Assembly: GCA_018883455.1 (NCBI GenBank)
Contig: VEQC01000005.1
Coordinates: forward strand, 1-36,063
DNA: 36,063 nt
Direction of reading: 5' to 3'
Source of the DNA: Limnohabitans sp.
GTDB lineage: Bacteria > Pseudomonadota > Gammaproteobacteria > Burkholderiales > Burkholderiaceae_C
The translations under genes were made by a program, and so were the position numbers. Below the pieces are notes generated by a model. That model searched no databases. It was not told where the DNA came from and saw nothing but the letters and a program-made list of their open reading frames with translations. This document shows positions 1 to 9,952 of the stretch, one piece after another. Numbering within the stretch: position 1 is the stretch's first letter; every line of letters begins with the position of its first letter.

Positions 1-1
1 C

Positions 2-193
2 GTGGGCCTGCGTTTCTTGATTGGCAGCGACGGCAGCGTGCTGCAATCGGAGGTGGTCAAATCCTCCGGCTTTGCGCGCCTGGACGAGGCGGCACGGCAG
101 GCCTTGTCCAAGTGCCAGTTCCGTGCCGGCACGGTCGATGGCAAGCCTGAGGCGAGTTGGGCCAGCATGGAGTACCACTGGCGCTTGGAGTAA
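2..193 (+). CDS. TonB-family energy transducer, C-terminal end (5' partial)
   Basis: This is the 3' end of a gene that begins before the window; the frame is open from the first complete codon to TAA at 191-193. The 63 visible residues have the look of the TonB C-terminal domain: 'GSDGSVLQSEVVKSSG', then 'LDEAARQALSKCQFRAG', then the closing beta strand 'ASMEYHWRLE'. TonB C-domains lie in the periplasm and contact the TonB box of outer-membrane receptors, passing on energy from the ExbB/ExbD proton channel. The N-terminal membrane anchor and proline-rich spacer are outside the window, so a TonB-like protein with another role cannot be excluded. The GTG at 2 is probably an internal valine and not a start. 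A TonB-dependent receptor is present at the far end of the window, but nothing links the two directly. Confidence 0.75.
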   Translation: MGLRFLIGSDGSVLQSEVVKSSGFARLDEAARQALSKCQFRAGTVDGKPEASWASMEYHWRLE

Positions 194-248
194 TCGGGGT
201 GCCCGCGCGCGAGGGCGCAGAAAATGGCCATGCCCGTTTGGTGCGTGG

Positions 249-270
249 AGGGGGTGGATGCCCGCCCCCT
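249..270. terminator. Possible hairpin between convergent tonB-like and kinase genes
   Basis: AGGGGG (249-254) and CCCCCT (265-270) form a perfect 6-bp stem with a 10-nt loop, in the short gap between the end of the TonB-type gene and the stop codon of the opposing kinase gene. There is no clear U-tract on either strand, so this is only a candidate bidirectional terminator. The rest of 194-269 holds nothing recognisable. Confidence 0.3.
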
Positions 271-1676
271 TAGGTTGCAGGCGGGGTGGGCGGGTCAAAG
301 CGCAGACTCACGCGCCAACCGTGCGGCGTTTCGTTGTGAAACGCCAAATGCGCGCGCAGCAGTCGGGCATAGGCGCTCACGATGGCCAAACCCAAGCCTG
401 AGCCTTCGCGGGCCAGATGCCGCTGCTCACCGCGCACCCAGCGCTGGGTCAAACGCTGCCACTGGACATCGCTCACGCCAGGCCCGTTGTCGATGACCGA
501 GAGCACACAGGACTCTCCCCGTGTGTCGATGGCCACAGTGACGCGGCGCGGCTCCTGCGCCGACAGGCCATAGCGCAAGGCGTTGTCGATGAGGTTGTTG
601 AGCACGCCTTCGATGAGCGCGCGTTGCCCCAGCACCGTCACCGATCGCTCAGCCCCTTGCGCGCCCAGGTCAACGCCCAGCGCGTCGGCTCGCCCCAAAT
701 GGCGCAGCACTGCCTCACGCACGAGTTCATCGAGCGGAAGGGGGACGAGCTCGGGCAGCTGACGCGCCTCGTCTGCTAAGGCCAGGGCCAAGAGTTGATC
801 GATGAGATGGCTGGCCCGCCCTTGACTCTCCAAAATGCCCGCCAATTGCTCGCGCCAGACCTGCGGATCACTTTGCTGCAAGCCGTATTCCGCTTGGGCC
901 CGGATACCCGCGAGCGGGTTGCGCAGCTCATGCGCCACATTGCCCGAGAACTCCCGCTGCGCGGCCACGCTCTCGGCAATGCGTTGCAAAAGACCGTTCA
1001 AGGTTTGCGCCAAGTCCTGCAATTCCCGCGTTGAGGGCGTGAGGGGGATACGGGAGAAGTCATCCGCGCGGCGACTCTCCAACGCGCTGCCAAGATTGGC
1101 CAAGGGTTGCAGGTCATGGTCAATGCGACGCAAGAGGGCATTGGCCAGCAACAGCAAGAGCAAGAGCTGCGGGGCCATGGAGTAGGCCAAGAGTTGCTGC
1201 AATGTCTGGTTGCGGCTGCGCGTGGTCTGCCCCATGACCACCCAGTGCTCCCCCGGCTGAGCCCGACGCAAAGCGACGATGCGCAACTCCAGCGCGCCCC
1301 ATTGCAGGGTTTCAAATACGGGTTGATCCAGGGCTTCGGGTAGCTTCTCCGGGCGCAGCCCCTGATGTCCCGCCACCAGACGACCATCGGGCTGCCAAAC
1401 CGAAAAATACAAGGATTCACTGGCGTCGAACAAAATGGCCCGCATCTCTTGCGCAGACAACTCCAGCTGTAACGAATCCTGGTGGGTGCTGACCTCGCGC
1501 CGCACATGGGAGGCCACCAACAAGGCGTCGTCCAACAAAGACCGGTCGTAGGCCTGCTGAATAAAGTGGTGCCCGATGGCGGCGGTGAGAATGGCGCCAA
1601 AGAGCCAGGTGAGTGAGAGCGGCCACAACACCTGATGCAACAAACGGTTGCGCAGTGACGGTAAACGCAGGTTCAC
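270..1676 (-). CDS. Two-component sensor histidine kinase (QseC/TctE-like)
   Basis: A 468-residue inner-membrane sensor kinase. It has a first membrane helix (about residues 14-36), a periplasmic sensing region (about 37-165) and a second helix (about 168-184, very Leu-rich). A HAMP-like linker and dimerisation/phosphoacceptor box 'NVAHELRNPL' follow, with H249 as the likely autophosphorylated histidine. The ATPase domain shows the N box 'NNLIDNALRYG' (about 360-370), the G1 box 'DNGPG' (396-400) and the G2 box 'GSGLGL' (425-430). The start is GTG at 1676-1674. It overlaps the stop codon of the upstream response regulator in a GTGA arrangement, which strongly suggests translational coupling. 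The partner RR and the divergent metal-efflux genes suggest it senses a periplasmic cation, but the sensor region has no obvious Cys/His metal cluster, so the signal is inferred from context only. Confidence 0.92.
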   Translation of the reverse strand: MNLRLPSLRNRLLHQVLWPLSLTWLFGAILTAAIGHHFIQQAYDRSLLDDALLVASHVRREVSTHQDSLQLELSAQEMRAILFDASESLYFSVWQPDGRLVAGHQGLRPEKLPEALDQPVFETLQWGALELRIVALRRAQPGEHWVVMGQTTRSRNQTLQQLLAYSMAPQLLLLLLLANALLRRIDHDLQPLANLGSALESRRADDFSRIPLTPSTRELQDLAQTLNGLLQRIAESVAAQREFSGNVAHELRNPLAGIRAQAEYGLQQSDPQVWREQLAGILESQGRASHLIDQLLALALADEARQLPELVPLPLDELVREAVLRHLGRADALGVDLGAQGAERSVTVLGQRALIEGVLNNLIDNALRYGLSAQEPRRVTVAIDTRGESCVLSVIDNGPGVSDVQWQRLTQRWVRGEQRHLAREGSGLGLAIVSAYARLLRAHLAFHNETPHGWRVSLRFDPPTPPAT

Positions 1677-2365
1677 GTGGCTTCCTCTTCCAGCAGGTAA
1701 CCAATGCCACGCAAGGTGCGAATGCCGGCACCACTGCCCGCGAGCTTTTTGCGCAGGCGAGAAATAAAGGCTTCGAGCGCGTTGTCGGCCAAAGCGGCAT
1801 CGAAATCGGAGAGTTTTTCCGAAAGCACCCGCTTGCTCACGGCTCGCCCCGGGGGGGACATCAGCTCCCAGAGAACTTCGAACTCCCGCGCGGGCAAGAC
1901 CAATTCCGTCTCGCCCACAAACAAACGGCGCTGGGTGCGATCCAGACGAAGCTGTCCCACCACGACCGCTTCGTTGAGGCCAACCGTGCGACGGGTGAGC
2001 GCGCGCAGTCGCGCCTCAACCTCACCCAGATCAAAGGGCTTGCCCAGGTAGTCGTCCGCACCCGCGTTCAAGCCGGCAATGCGTTCTTCGGTGCGGTCAC
2101 GCGCGGTCAAGATCAGCACCGGGGTTTTGTCCCCCCGCGCCCTGGCGGCTCGCAGGAGTTGCAGACCATGGCCATCGAGTTGGTTGGAGCCCTCCTCACG
2201 GGGCAAGTTCAGGTCCAACAGAATGGCGTCGTAAGCCTGCACACGCCAGAGGTGCTCCCCCGCATGGGCGGTTTGGGCACCGTCGACCCGATAACCGGCA
2301 TCGGTAAGCGCTCGCGACATGACGCGTTGCAGCGTTGCATCGTCTTCAATCAACAGGATGCGCAT
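1673..2365 (-). CDS. OmpR/PhoB-family response regulator
   Basis: The ORF track extends this frame to 607 aa, but the real protein begins at ATG 2365-2363 ('MRILLIEDDATLQRV'), giving 230 aa; everything before it is antisense to the efflux adaptor gene. The receiver domain shows the acidic pair 'EDD', phosphoacceptor D51 in 'ILLDLNLP', T87 in 'LTARD' and K109 in 'GKPFD'. The C-terminal winged helix ends in 'TLRGIGYLLE', typical of OmpR-type DNA binding. Between LP (54-55) and the G-L-x-L-L segment there are about eight extra residues ('REEGSNQLDGH'), which shift T and K to higher numbers than usual. It is co-transcribed with the downstream kinase and lies back to back with the RND efflux genes across a 69-nt gap, so it probably controls itself and the pump. 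No clear Shine-Dalgarno precedes this start. Confidence 0.93.
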   Translation of the reverse strand: MRILLIEDDATLQRVMSRALTDAGYRVDGAQTAHAGEHLWRVQAYDAILLDLNLPREEGSNQLDGHGLQLLRAARARGDKTPVLILTARDRTEERIAGLNAGADDYLGKPFDLGEVEARLRALTRRTVGLNEAVVVGQLRLDRTQRRLFVGETELVLPAREFEVLWELMSPPGRAVSKRVLSEKLSDFDAALADNALEAFISRLRKKLAGSGAGIRTLRGIGYLLEEEAT

Positions 2366-2383
2366 GGTCAGGCACTGGTCAGG
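2366..2383. promoter_or_regulatory. Direct repeat GGTCAGG with 11-bp period in the RR/efflux divergent gap
   Basis: GGTCAGG occurs at 2366-2372 and again at 2377-2383, one helical turn apart, directly beside the response-regulator start. OmpR-family regulators commonly bind direct repeats with about this period. The short gap between divergent promoters is where such a site would be expected. It may instead lie in the transcribed leader of the regulator; with two copies only, the call is tentative. Confidence 0.35.
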
Positions 2384-2434
2384 GTAGAAGTGAGACAGTG
2401 CCAAGCATAAGCCATCGCACGCCCAGATTCCGCT

Positions 2435-3631
2435 ATGTCGACCCCCAAACGCCCCTGGTGGCAAAACCCACCCTATTTGCTGCTCGCTGCGGGCGCGCTT
2501 CCCCTGGTTTGGTTGCTGGTGGTGAGCTTCTCGGGCTCGCCCACAGCGGCGCGCCCCCAACAGCCCGAGCCGATCGTGCAAGGCAACCAATTGCGCTTCC
2601 CCGCCGGCCACCCCCAGCTGGCCCTGCTCAGCACCGTGGCCGCAGCCGCGGCCACAGAAGTGCGCATTGAATTGCCGGCGCACATCGTTTGGGATGAATC
2701 GGTCACGCAGCGCGTCTACCCCGCATTTGCCGGCCGCGTCCAGCAATTGAATGCCGATGTGGGCCAGCGGGTTCAGGCGGGCCAGGTTTTGGCCACGCTG
2801 CTCTCGCCTGAGTTCGGGACGGCGCAAGCCGACACCGCCAAAGCCAGGGCCGACGCCTTGGTGGCCAAGCGCGCGGCCGAGCGCATGCAAACCTTGTTCG
2901 AGGCCGATGTCGTCTCCCGCAAAGAGTATGAGCAAGCCCAAGCCGATGCCGAGCGTGCCCAGGCCGAGCTGGCCCGAGCGAGCGCGCGCACCCAGCTCTA
3001 CGGTCACGCCGCAGGGGTGAATCAGGCCCTGCCCCTGCTCGCCCTGGTCAATGGCGTGGTGGTGGAGCGCAACCTCAGCGCGGGCCTGGAGGTGCGACCC
3101 GATGCCAGCGGGGCGCCCCCGCTGTTTGTGATCAGCGACCCCACGCAGTTGTGGGTGCAAATTGATGTGCGCGAGGGTGATGCGGAAGCGGTTCGACCTG
3201 GCACGCGTTTGCAGCTCAACCTCGCCGCGCTGCCCAGCCAAACGTTCACGGCCGAGGTGGTGACCAGCGCGGATCGCATTGACCCGCAGTCGCGCACCTT
3301 CAAAATTCGCGCCCGTCTGCACAACCCGGAGCGGCGCGTGAAGGCGGAGATGCTGGGCACAGCCCAAGCCATCAAACCCATGCCGGCCGGTGTGGTGTTG
3401 CCCGCCACGGCTGTCCAGCTGCGCGGCACCGACCATTGGGTTTATGTGCAAGTGGCTGCGGGCGTGTTTGAGCCGCGCAAAGTCATCTTGGCCCATGAGA
3501 CGCGCAGTGAGGTGTTGGCGGTTGATGGGGTGCGCGTGGGCGAACTGGTGGTCAAGGACAACACCCTGCTGTTGGCGCGTGAGTTCCGCTTCGCCAAGGA
3601 TGCCGCGCCACCGAGTATTCCCGCACCATGA
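2435..3631 (+). CDS. RND efflux periplasmic adaptor (CzcB/CusB-like membrane fusion protein)
   Basis: This 398-aa protein starts with a single membrane anchor/signal segment ('YLLLAAGALPLVWLLVV', about residues 14-30). A barrel-sandwich half ('VYPAFAGRVQQLNADVGQRVQAGQVLATLLSPEF', about 89-122) comes next, then a long alpha-hairpin (about 125-190, rich in Ala, Glu, Gln and Arg). The second barrel half and beta-barrel follow ('LALVNGVVVERNLSAGLEV', 'LWVQIDVREGD'). This is the HlyD/CzcB layout: the protein bridges the inner-membrane pump and an outer-membrane channel. No His-rich or Met-rich N-terminal metal-binding segment is visible, unlike some CzcB and CusB proteins. Its stop overlaps the next gene's ATG by 4 nt. 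ATG 2435 is the first in-frame start; there is no strong RBS before it. No TolC/CzcC-type channel gene is in the window, so an outer-membrane partner must come from elsewhere. Confidence 0.9.
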   Translation: MSTPKRPWWQNPPYLLLAAGALPLVWLLVVSFSGSPTAARPQQPEPIVQGNQLRFPAGHPQLALLSTVAAAAATEVRIELPAHIVWDESVTQRVYPAFAGRVQQLNADVGQRVQAGQVLATLLSPEFGTAQADTAKARADALVAKRAAERMQTLFEADVVSRKEYEQAQADAERAQAELARASARTQLYGHAAGVNQALPLLALVNGVVVERNLSAGLEVRPDASGAPPLFVISDPTQLWVQIDVREGDAEAVRPGTRLQLNLAALPSQTFTAEVVTSADRIDPQSRTFKIRARLHNPERRVKAEMLGTAQAIKPMPAGVVLPATAVQLRGTDHWVYVQVAAGVFEPRKVILAHETRSEVLAVDGVRVGELVVKDNTLLLAREFRFAKDAAPPSIPAP

Positions 3632-6600
3632 AGCGCCTGATTCAGTTTGGGCTCAACCAGCCCTTGTTCATCTTGCTCGGGACCGTGCTCTTTGTCCTCT
3701 CGGGCTTGATCGCTTTTCGCAGCCTCTCGGTCGAGGCTTTTCCCGACGTCACGGACACCCAGGTCACGGTCATCGCCCTCTACCCCGGACGCGCGGCCGA
3801 GGAAGTTGAAAAGCAAGTCACGCTGCCCATTGAGGTGGCGCTCTCGGGCTTGCCGCACGCCATCCGGGTGTTCTCACACACCCAGTTTGGGCTCTCCTTC
3901 ACCGTGGTGACTTACGACGACCAAAGCCAAGTCAATGAAGTGCGACAGCAGGTCAATGAACGGCTACGGGGCATCGAATTGCCCGAAGGGGTGGAGGCCC
4001 ACATGGCGCCCAACGCCACGCCGGTGGGCGAGATCATGCGCTACCGGGTGCGCGGCGATGGCCTCTCGACCACCGAGCTGCGCACGCTCGAGGATTGGGT
4101 GATCGAGCGGCAATTGCGCCAAGTACCCGGTGTGGCCGATGTGGTGGCCATGGGCGGCTTTATCAAGCAATACGAGGTGCAACCCGATTTGCACAAGCTC
4201 AGCCGCTATCAGCTGACCTTGCGCGACTTGGAGAACGCGCTGGGCAGGGGCAATGCCAATGCGGGGGGCAGTTATGTTGCGCAGGGGCATCAGCAGTTCG
4301 CCATTCGCGGGATTGGCTTGTTGCGCACCGTGGACGACATCGGTCAAGTCGTGGTGGCGGTGCGGGGCGTCACGCCCATCTTGGTGCGCGACGTGGCGCA
4401 AGTGCAAGTCGGGGCCGTGCCCCGCTTGGGCACCGTGGGGCAGGATGAAGATGACGACGTGGTCACCGGCATCGTGATCATGCGCAAGGGTGAGAATCCG
4501 AGCGAGGTTCTCAAGGGCGTGAAGGCACGGCTTGACGACCTCAACACCCGCATTCTGCCAGCGGGGGTGCAAGTCGTTCCCTTCTACGATCGCACTTGGC
4601 TGATGGGCAAGACCCTCTCCACGGTGTTTCGCAACTTGGTGGAAGGCGCTTTGCTCGTGGCCTTGGTGCTGTATTTGTTTTTGTCCAACCTGCGCGCCTC
4701 GTTGGCGGTGGTGCTCATCATTCCGCTCTCGCTGCTCGCCACCTTTCTGGGGCTGAAGATCGCCGGCGTGCCCGCCAATTTGTTGAGCCTGGGCGCCATG
4801 GATTTCGGCATCATTGTGGATGGTGCCGTGATCGTGGTGGAGAACATCATGCACCGCCTGGCCGAGCGGGGCGAGGGGATGAATGAGAAAGAGCGGCGCA
4901 CCCTGATCACGCAAGCCACGAATGAAGTGGGGCGTCCCACGCTTTTTTCCATGCTCATCATCATTGCGGCGCACATTCCGATCTTTGCCTTGCAACGGCA
5001 CGAAGGGCGGATTTTTCAGCCCATGGCCTTGTCGGTCACCACCGCCTTGGTGGGCTCGCTCATTTTTTCACTCACTCTGGTTCCCTTGCTGGCGTACTGG
5101 ATGCTGCGCAAAGGCATTCCCCATGGCGACAACCTGCTGGTTGAGCGCGCCAAACGGTTTTACACCCCAATTCTGGACTGGGCGTTGGATCGGCCACGCC
5201 AGGTGGGTGCGGCGGCTTTGGTGGCGTTCCTGCTGGCTTTGGGCTTAGGTTCCCGCTTAGGTTCGGAGTTTCTGCCCGAGCTCAACGAGGGCACCATTTG
5301 GGTGAACGTGCGCCTGCCGGCGAGCATTTCCAACGATGAAGCCGGTAGGGTCATGCACCAAGTGCGCATGGCCTTGCGCAGCGTGCCCGAAGTGCGCACG
5401 ACGGTCTCCAAAGCCGGGCAGCCCGAAGACGGCACCGACCCCAAGACCATCAGCATGGCGGAGGTGTTTGTGGATCTGAAACCTCCCGAGGAATGGCGCG
5501 AGGGCATGACGCGCGAGCAGCTCATTGAGGAGATGGAACGCGCGGTGACGAATCTGCCGGGCATGCAGCCGACTTTCTCCCAGCCCATTCGCGACAACGT
5601 GCTCGAGTCCATCTCCCAAATCGATGGTCAGATCGTGATCAAGGTCTCCGGGGACGACTTGCAGGTGTTGCGTGACACCACGGAGGCCATTGAGGCGCAA
5701 ATTCGTCAAGTGCGCGGGGTCTATCGGGCCGAAATTGACCGACAGGGGGAGCTGCCGCAGTTCCTCATCGAGATCGACCGCGCCCGCGCCGCGCGCCTTG
5801 GCCTCAACATTGGTGATGTGCAGGATGTTGTGGAGACGGCGCTTGCGGGGCGCGCCGCCACTGCCCTGTGGGAGGGGGAGCGCCGCTTCACGGTGGCGGT
5901 GCGCCTACGAGAGGGTGAGCGCGCGCTTGGTCAACTCGATGGCCTGCTGGTACCCACGCCGGCGGGGGGAACCGTGCCCTTGGCGAGCATCGCCACTCTG
6001 CGCGAGGGCAGTGGGGCCATGAACATTGCGCGGGAGGCGGGTCGGCGCACGATGGCGATTGGTATTTTCATCAAGGGGCGCGACATGGGCTCGGTGGTGG
6101 CGGACATGAAAAGTGCTGTGGCGCAGCGCGTGAGCATTCCGCAGAGCTACACCCTCACTTGGTCAGGGGAGTTTGAAAACCAGGAGCGCGCCATGCAACG
6201 CCTCTCCGTGGTGGTGCCCATCTCGCTGCTGCTCATTTTTGTGCTGCTCTTTGACGCCTTCTCCTCGTTCAAGTCGGCCGGGCTCATCCTCATCAATGTG
6301 CCCCTGGCGCTCATTGGGGGCATCGTGGCGCTGTGGCTGTTTCACATCCCCCTTTCGGTTTCGGCCGCAATTGGGTTTATTGCGCTCTCCGGTCAGGCGG
6401 TTCTCAACGGGGTGGTCATGCTCTCCGTGTTCCAACAACTGCGCAACGCGGGCCACCAAGTGCGCGAAGCGGTACGGGAGGGTGCCTTGCAACGGCTGCG
6501 CACCGTGCTGATGACGGCCTTGCTCGCCGCACTGGGCCTTTTGCCCATGGCCTTGAGCCGTGATATCGGCGCTGAAACCCAGCGCCCGCTGGCGATTGTG

Positions 6601-6714
6601 GTCATTGGCGGTCTCTTCACGGCCACCCTGCTCACGTTGGTGGTGCTACCCACCCTGTACGTGGCTTGGTTTGCGCCCAAGGGCGGGGAAGCGGGGCGCG
6701 CTCACAAGGCTTAA
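3628..6714 (+). CDS. Heavy-metal RND efflux pump, CzcA family
   Basis: A 1028-aa proton-driven inner-membrane pump with the normal two-fold RND layout: a helix near the N-terminus, a large periplasmic loop, six-helix blocks and a second repeat. Helix 4 carries 'DFGIIVDGAVIVVEN', starting at D392 and giving D392, D398 and E405, the spacing of the CzcA proton-relay acidic residues. The DFG...DGA form is characteristic of divalent-cation HME pumps (Zn/Co/Cd or Co/Ni classes) and differs from the DAA-type motif of Cu/Ag pumps, so divalent cations are the better guess. The exact metal cannot be read from the sequence. The start ATG overlaps the adaptor's stop (ATGA). The gene lies divergent from a two-component pair that probably induces it. 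Only 28 nt separate its stop from leuC. Confidence 0.92.
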   Translation: MKRLIQFGLNQPLFILLGTVLFVLSGLIAFRSLSVEAFPDVTDTQVTVIALYPGRAAEEVEKQVTLPIEVALSGLPHAIRVFSHTQFGLSFTVVTYDDQSQVNEVRQQVNERLRGIELPEGVEAHMAPNATPVGEIMRYRVRGDGLSTTELRTLEDWVIERQLRQVPGVADVVAMGGFIKQYEVQPDLHKLSRYQLTLRDLENALGRGNANAGGSYVAQGHQQFAIRGIGLLRTVDDIGQVVVAVRGVTPILVRDVAQVQVGAVPRLGTVGQDEDDDVVTGIVIMRKGENPSEVLKGVKARLDDLNTRILPAGVQVVPFYDRTWLMGKTLSTVFRNLVEGALLVALVLYLFLSNLRASLAVVLIIPLSLLATFLGLKIAGVPANLLSLGAMDFGIIVDGAVIVVENIMHRLAERGEGMNEKERRTLITQATNEVGRPTLFSMLIIIAAHIPIFALQRHEGRIFQPMALSVTTALVGSLIFSLTLVPLLAYWMLRKGIPHGDNLLVERAKRFYTPILDWALDRPRQVGAAALVAFLLALGLGSRLGSEFLPELNEGTIWVNVRLPASISNDEAGRVMHQVRMALRSVPEVRTTVSKAGQPEDGTDPKTISMAEVFVDLKPPEEWREGMTREQLIEEMERAVTNLPGMQPTFSQPIRDNVLESISQIDGQIVIKVSGDDLQVLRDTTEAIEAQIRQVRGVYRAEIDRQGELPQFLIEIDRARAARLGLNIGDVQDVVETALAGRAATALWEGERRFTVAVRLREGERALGQLDGLLVPTPAGGTVPLASIATLREGSGAMNIAREAGRRTMAIGIFIKGRDMGSVVADMKSAVAQRVSIPQSYTLTWSGEFENQERAMQRLSVVVPISLLLIFVLLFDAFSSFKSAGLILINVPLALIGGIVALWLFHIPLSVSAAIGFIALSGQAVLNGVVMLSVFQQLRNAGHQVREAVREGALQRLRTVLMTALLAALGLLPMALSRDIGAETQRPLAIVVIGGLFTATLLTLVVLPTLYVAWFAPKGGEAGRAHKA

Positions 6715-6742
6715 AATCGGGGGTTGACCCTGAGGAAAGCCC

Positions 6743-8164
6743 ATGGCACGCACGCTTTACGACAAAATTTGGGACGAACACGTCGTCCACACCGAGGAAG
6801 ACGGCACCGCCGTCCTCTACATCGATCGCCATTTGGTCCATGAGGTGACCAGCCCGCAGGCCTTTGAGGGCTTGCGTCAGGCTGGCCGCGGTCTGTGGCG
6901 CAAAAGCTCCGTGGTGGCCACGGCGGACCACAACACGCCCACCACGGGCTGGGAGCTGGGCTACGACGGCATCACCGACCCCATCAGCAAGGAGCAGGTG
7001 GTCACCCTCGACGCCAACATCGCCCACTTCGGCGCGGCTGCCTTCTTTCCCTTCCTCTCCAAACGCCAAGGCATCGTGCACGTCATTGGCCCGGAAAACG
7101 GCGCCACCCTGCCCGGCATGACCGTGGTGTGCGGTGACAGCCACACCTCCACGCACGGCGCGTTTGGTGCCCTGGCCCACGGCATTGGCACCTCCGAAGT
7201 CGAGCACGTCATGGCCACGCAAACGCTGCTGGCCAAAAAGGCCAAGAACATGCTGGTCCAAGTCGAGGGCAAAGTGGCCAAGGGCGTCACGGCCAAGGAC
7301 ATTGTGCTGGCCATCATTGGCAAGATCGGCACCGCCGGGGGCACGGGCTACACCATTGAGTTTGCGGGCAGCGCCATTCGAGACCTCTCCATGGAAGGTC
7401 GCATGACGGTGTGCAACATGGCCATTGAGGCCGGCGCGCGCGCGGGGCTGGTGGCCGTGGATGAGAAAACCATCGACTACGTCAAGGGACGTCCCCTCTC
7501 CCCCACGGGCGTGGCCTTGGAGCAAGCCATCACCTACTGGCGCACCCTGCACTCCGACCCCGGCGCGCACTTTGACGCGGTGGTCACCCTCGACGCCACC
7601 GCCATTGCGCCCCAAGTGACCTGGGGCACTTCACCCGAGATGGTCCTCTCCGTGCTCGACCGTGTGCCCGATCCGGACAAGGAAAAAGACGCCAATAAGC
7701 GCAACGCCATGGAGCGCGCGCTCAGCTACATGGGGCTTGAGCCGGGCAAACCCATCAGCGACATCACGGTGGACAAAATCTTCATCGGCTCATGTACCAA
7801 TAGCCGCATTGAGGACATGCGCGAAGCCGCCGCAGTGGTGAAAAAACTCGGCCAAAAGGTCTCGCGCAACGTCAAACTCGCCATGGTTGTGCCGGGCTCG
7901 GGCCTGGTCAAGGCCCAAGCCGAGCAAGAAGGCTTGCACGAGATTTTCCGCGCCGCCGGCTTTGAATGGCGTGAGCCTGGCTGCTCCATGTGCCTAGCCA
8001 TGAATGCCGACCGTCTAGAGCCCGGTGAGCGCTGCGCCTCCACGAGCAACCGCAATTTTGAAGGCCGCCAAGGCAATGGTGGGCGCACCCATTTGGTGAG
8101 CCCGGCCATGGCGGCGGCAGCTGCGATTCACGGCCACTTTGTGGACATCCGCCAATTCGCGTAA
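6743..8164 (+). CDS. leuC: 3-isopropylmalate dehydratase large subunit
   Basis: This 473-aa subunit, together with LeuD, isomerises 2-isopropylmalate to 3-isopropylmalate in leucine biosynthesis. The [4Fe-4S] ligands are visible as C351 in 'IGSCTNSR' and C414/C417 in '[10 protein letters not shown]', in the positions expected for LeuC. Other hallmarks are '[29 protein letters not shown]' and '[23 protein letters not shown]'. A good ribosome site (GAGGAAAG) lies just before ATG 6743. It heads leuCDB, with 11 nt to leuD. Because only 28 nt separate it from the pump gene, its promoter must lie inside the end of the pump gene, or it is read through from it. No leader peptide or attenuator can fit in this gap. 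Length and motifs are complete. Confidence 0.98.
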   Translation: MARTLYDKIWDEHVVHTEEDGTAVLYIDRHLVHEVTSPQAFEGLRQAGRGLWRKSSVVATADHNTPTTGWELGYDGITDPISKEQVVTLDANIAHFGAAAFFPFLSKRQGIVHVIGPENGATLPGMTVVCGDSHTSTHGAFGALAHGIGTSEVEHVMATQTLLAKKAKNMLVQVEGKVAKGVTAKDIVLAIIGKIGTAGGTGYTIEFAGSAIRDLSMEGRMTVCNMAIEAGARAGLVAVDEKTIDYVKGRPLSPTGVALEQAITYWRTLHSDPGAHFDAVVTLDATAIAPQVTWGTSPEMVLSVLDRVPDPDKEKDANKRNAMERALSYMGLEPGKPISDITVDKIFIGSCTNSRIEDMREAAAVVKKLGQKVSRNVKLAMVVPGSGLVKAQAEQEGLHEIFRAAGFEWREPGCSMCLAMNADRLEPGERCASTSNRNFEGRQGNGGRTHLVSPAMAAAAAIHGHFVDIRQFA

Positions 8165-8175
8165 GAAGGTAAGCC

Positions 8176-9904
<1,729 letters not shown>

Positions 9905-9926
9905 AGCCACTCCACCGCCTGAGGGC

Positions 9927-9944
9927 GGGGCCAACCCCGGCCCC
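9927..9944. terminator. GC-rich hairpin after leuB, between convergent genes
   Basis: GGGGCC (9927-9932) pairs with GGCCCC (9939-9944) around a 6-nt loop. It lies in the 48-nt gap between the leuB stop and the stop of the opposing transporter gene. On the plus strand it is followed by CCTT and not by a full U-tract. The placement suits a bidirectional terminator; strength is uncertain. Confidence 0.45.
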
Positions 9945-9952
9945 CCTTCGGC

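Noticed and set aside
325-345. Perfect inverted repeat GGCGTTTC-GTTGT-GAAACGCC resembling the operator half-sites
   Set aside because: It lies inside the 3' coding part of the kinase gene and lacks the spacing (6 nt) and third half-site of the two island elements.
1613-2410. Long ORFs opposite the two-component genes (for example 265 aa on +)
   Set aside because: They lie antisense to clearly conserved regulator and kinase genes and have the Arg/Gly/Gln-rich composition of shadow frames in GC-rich DNA.
2366-3496. 607-aa version of the response regulator
   Set aside because: The N-terminal 377 residues are antisense to the adaptor gene; the receiver domain starts precisely at 'MRILLIEDD'.
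3964-5001. 345-aa minus-strand ORF inside the RND pump gene
   Set aside because: His/Gln/Gly-rich shadow of a strongly conserved coding frame; no recognisable domain.
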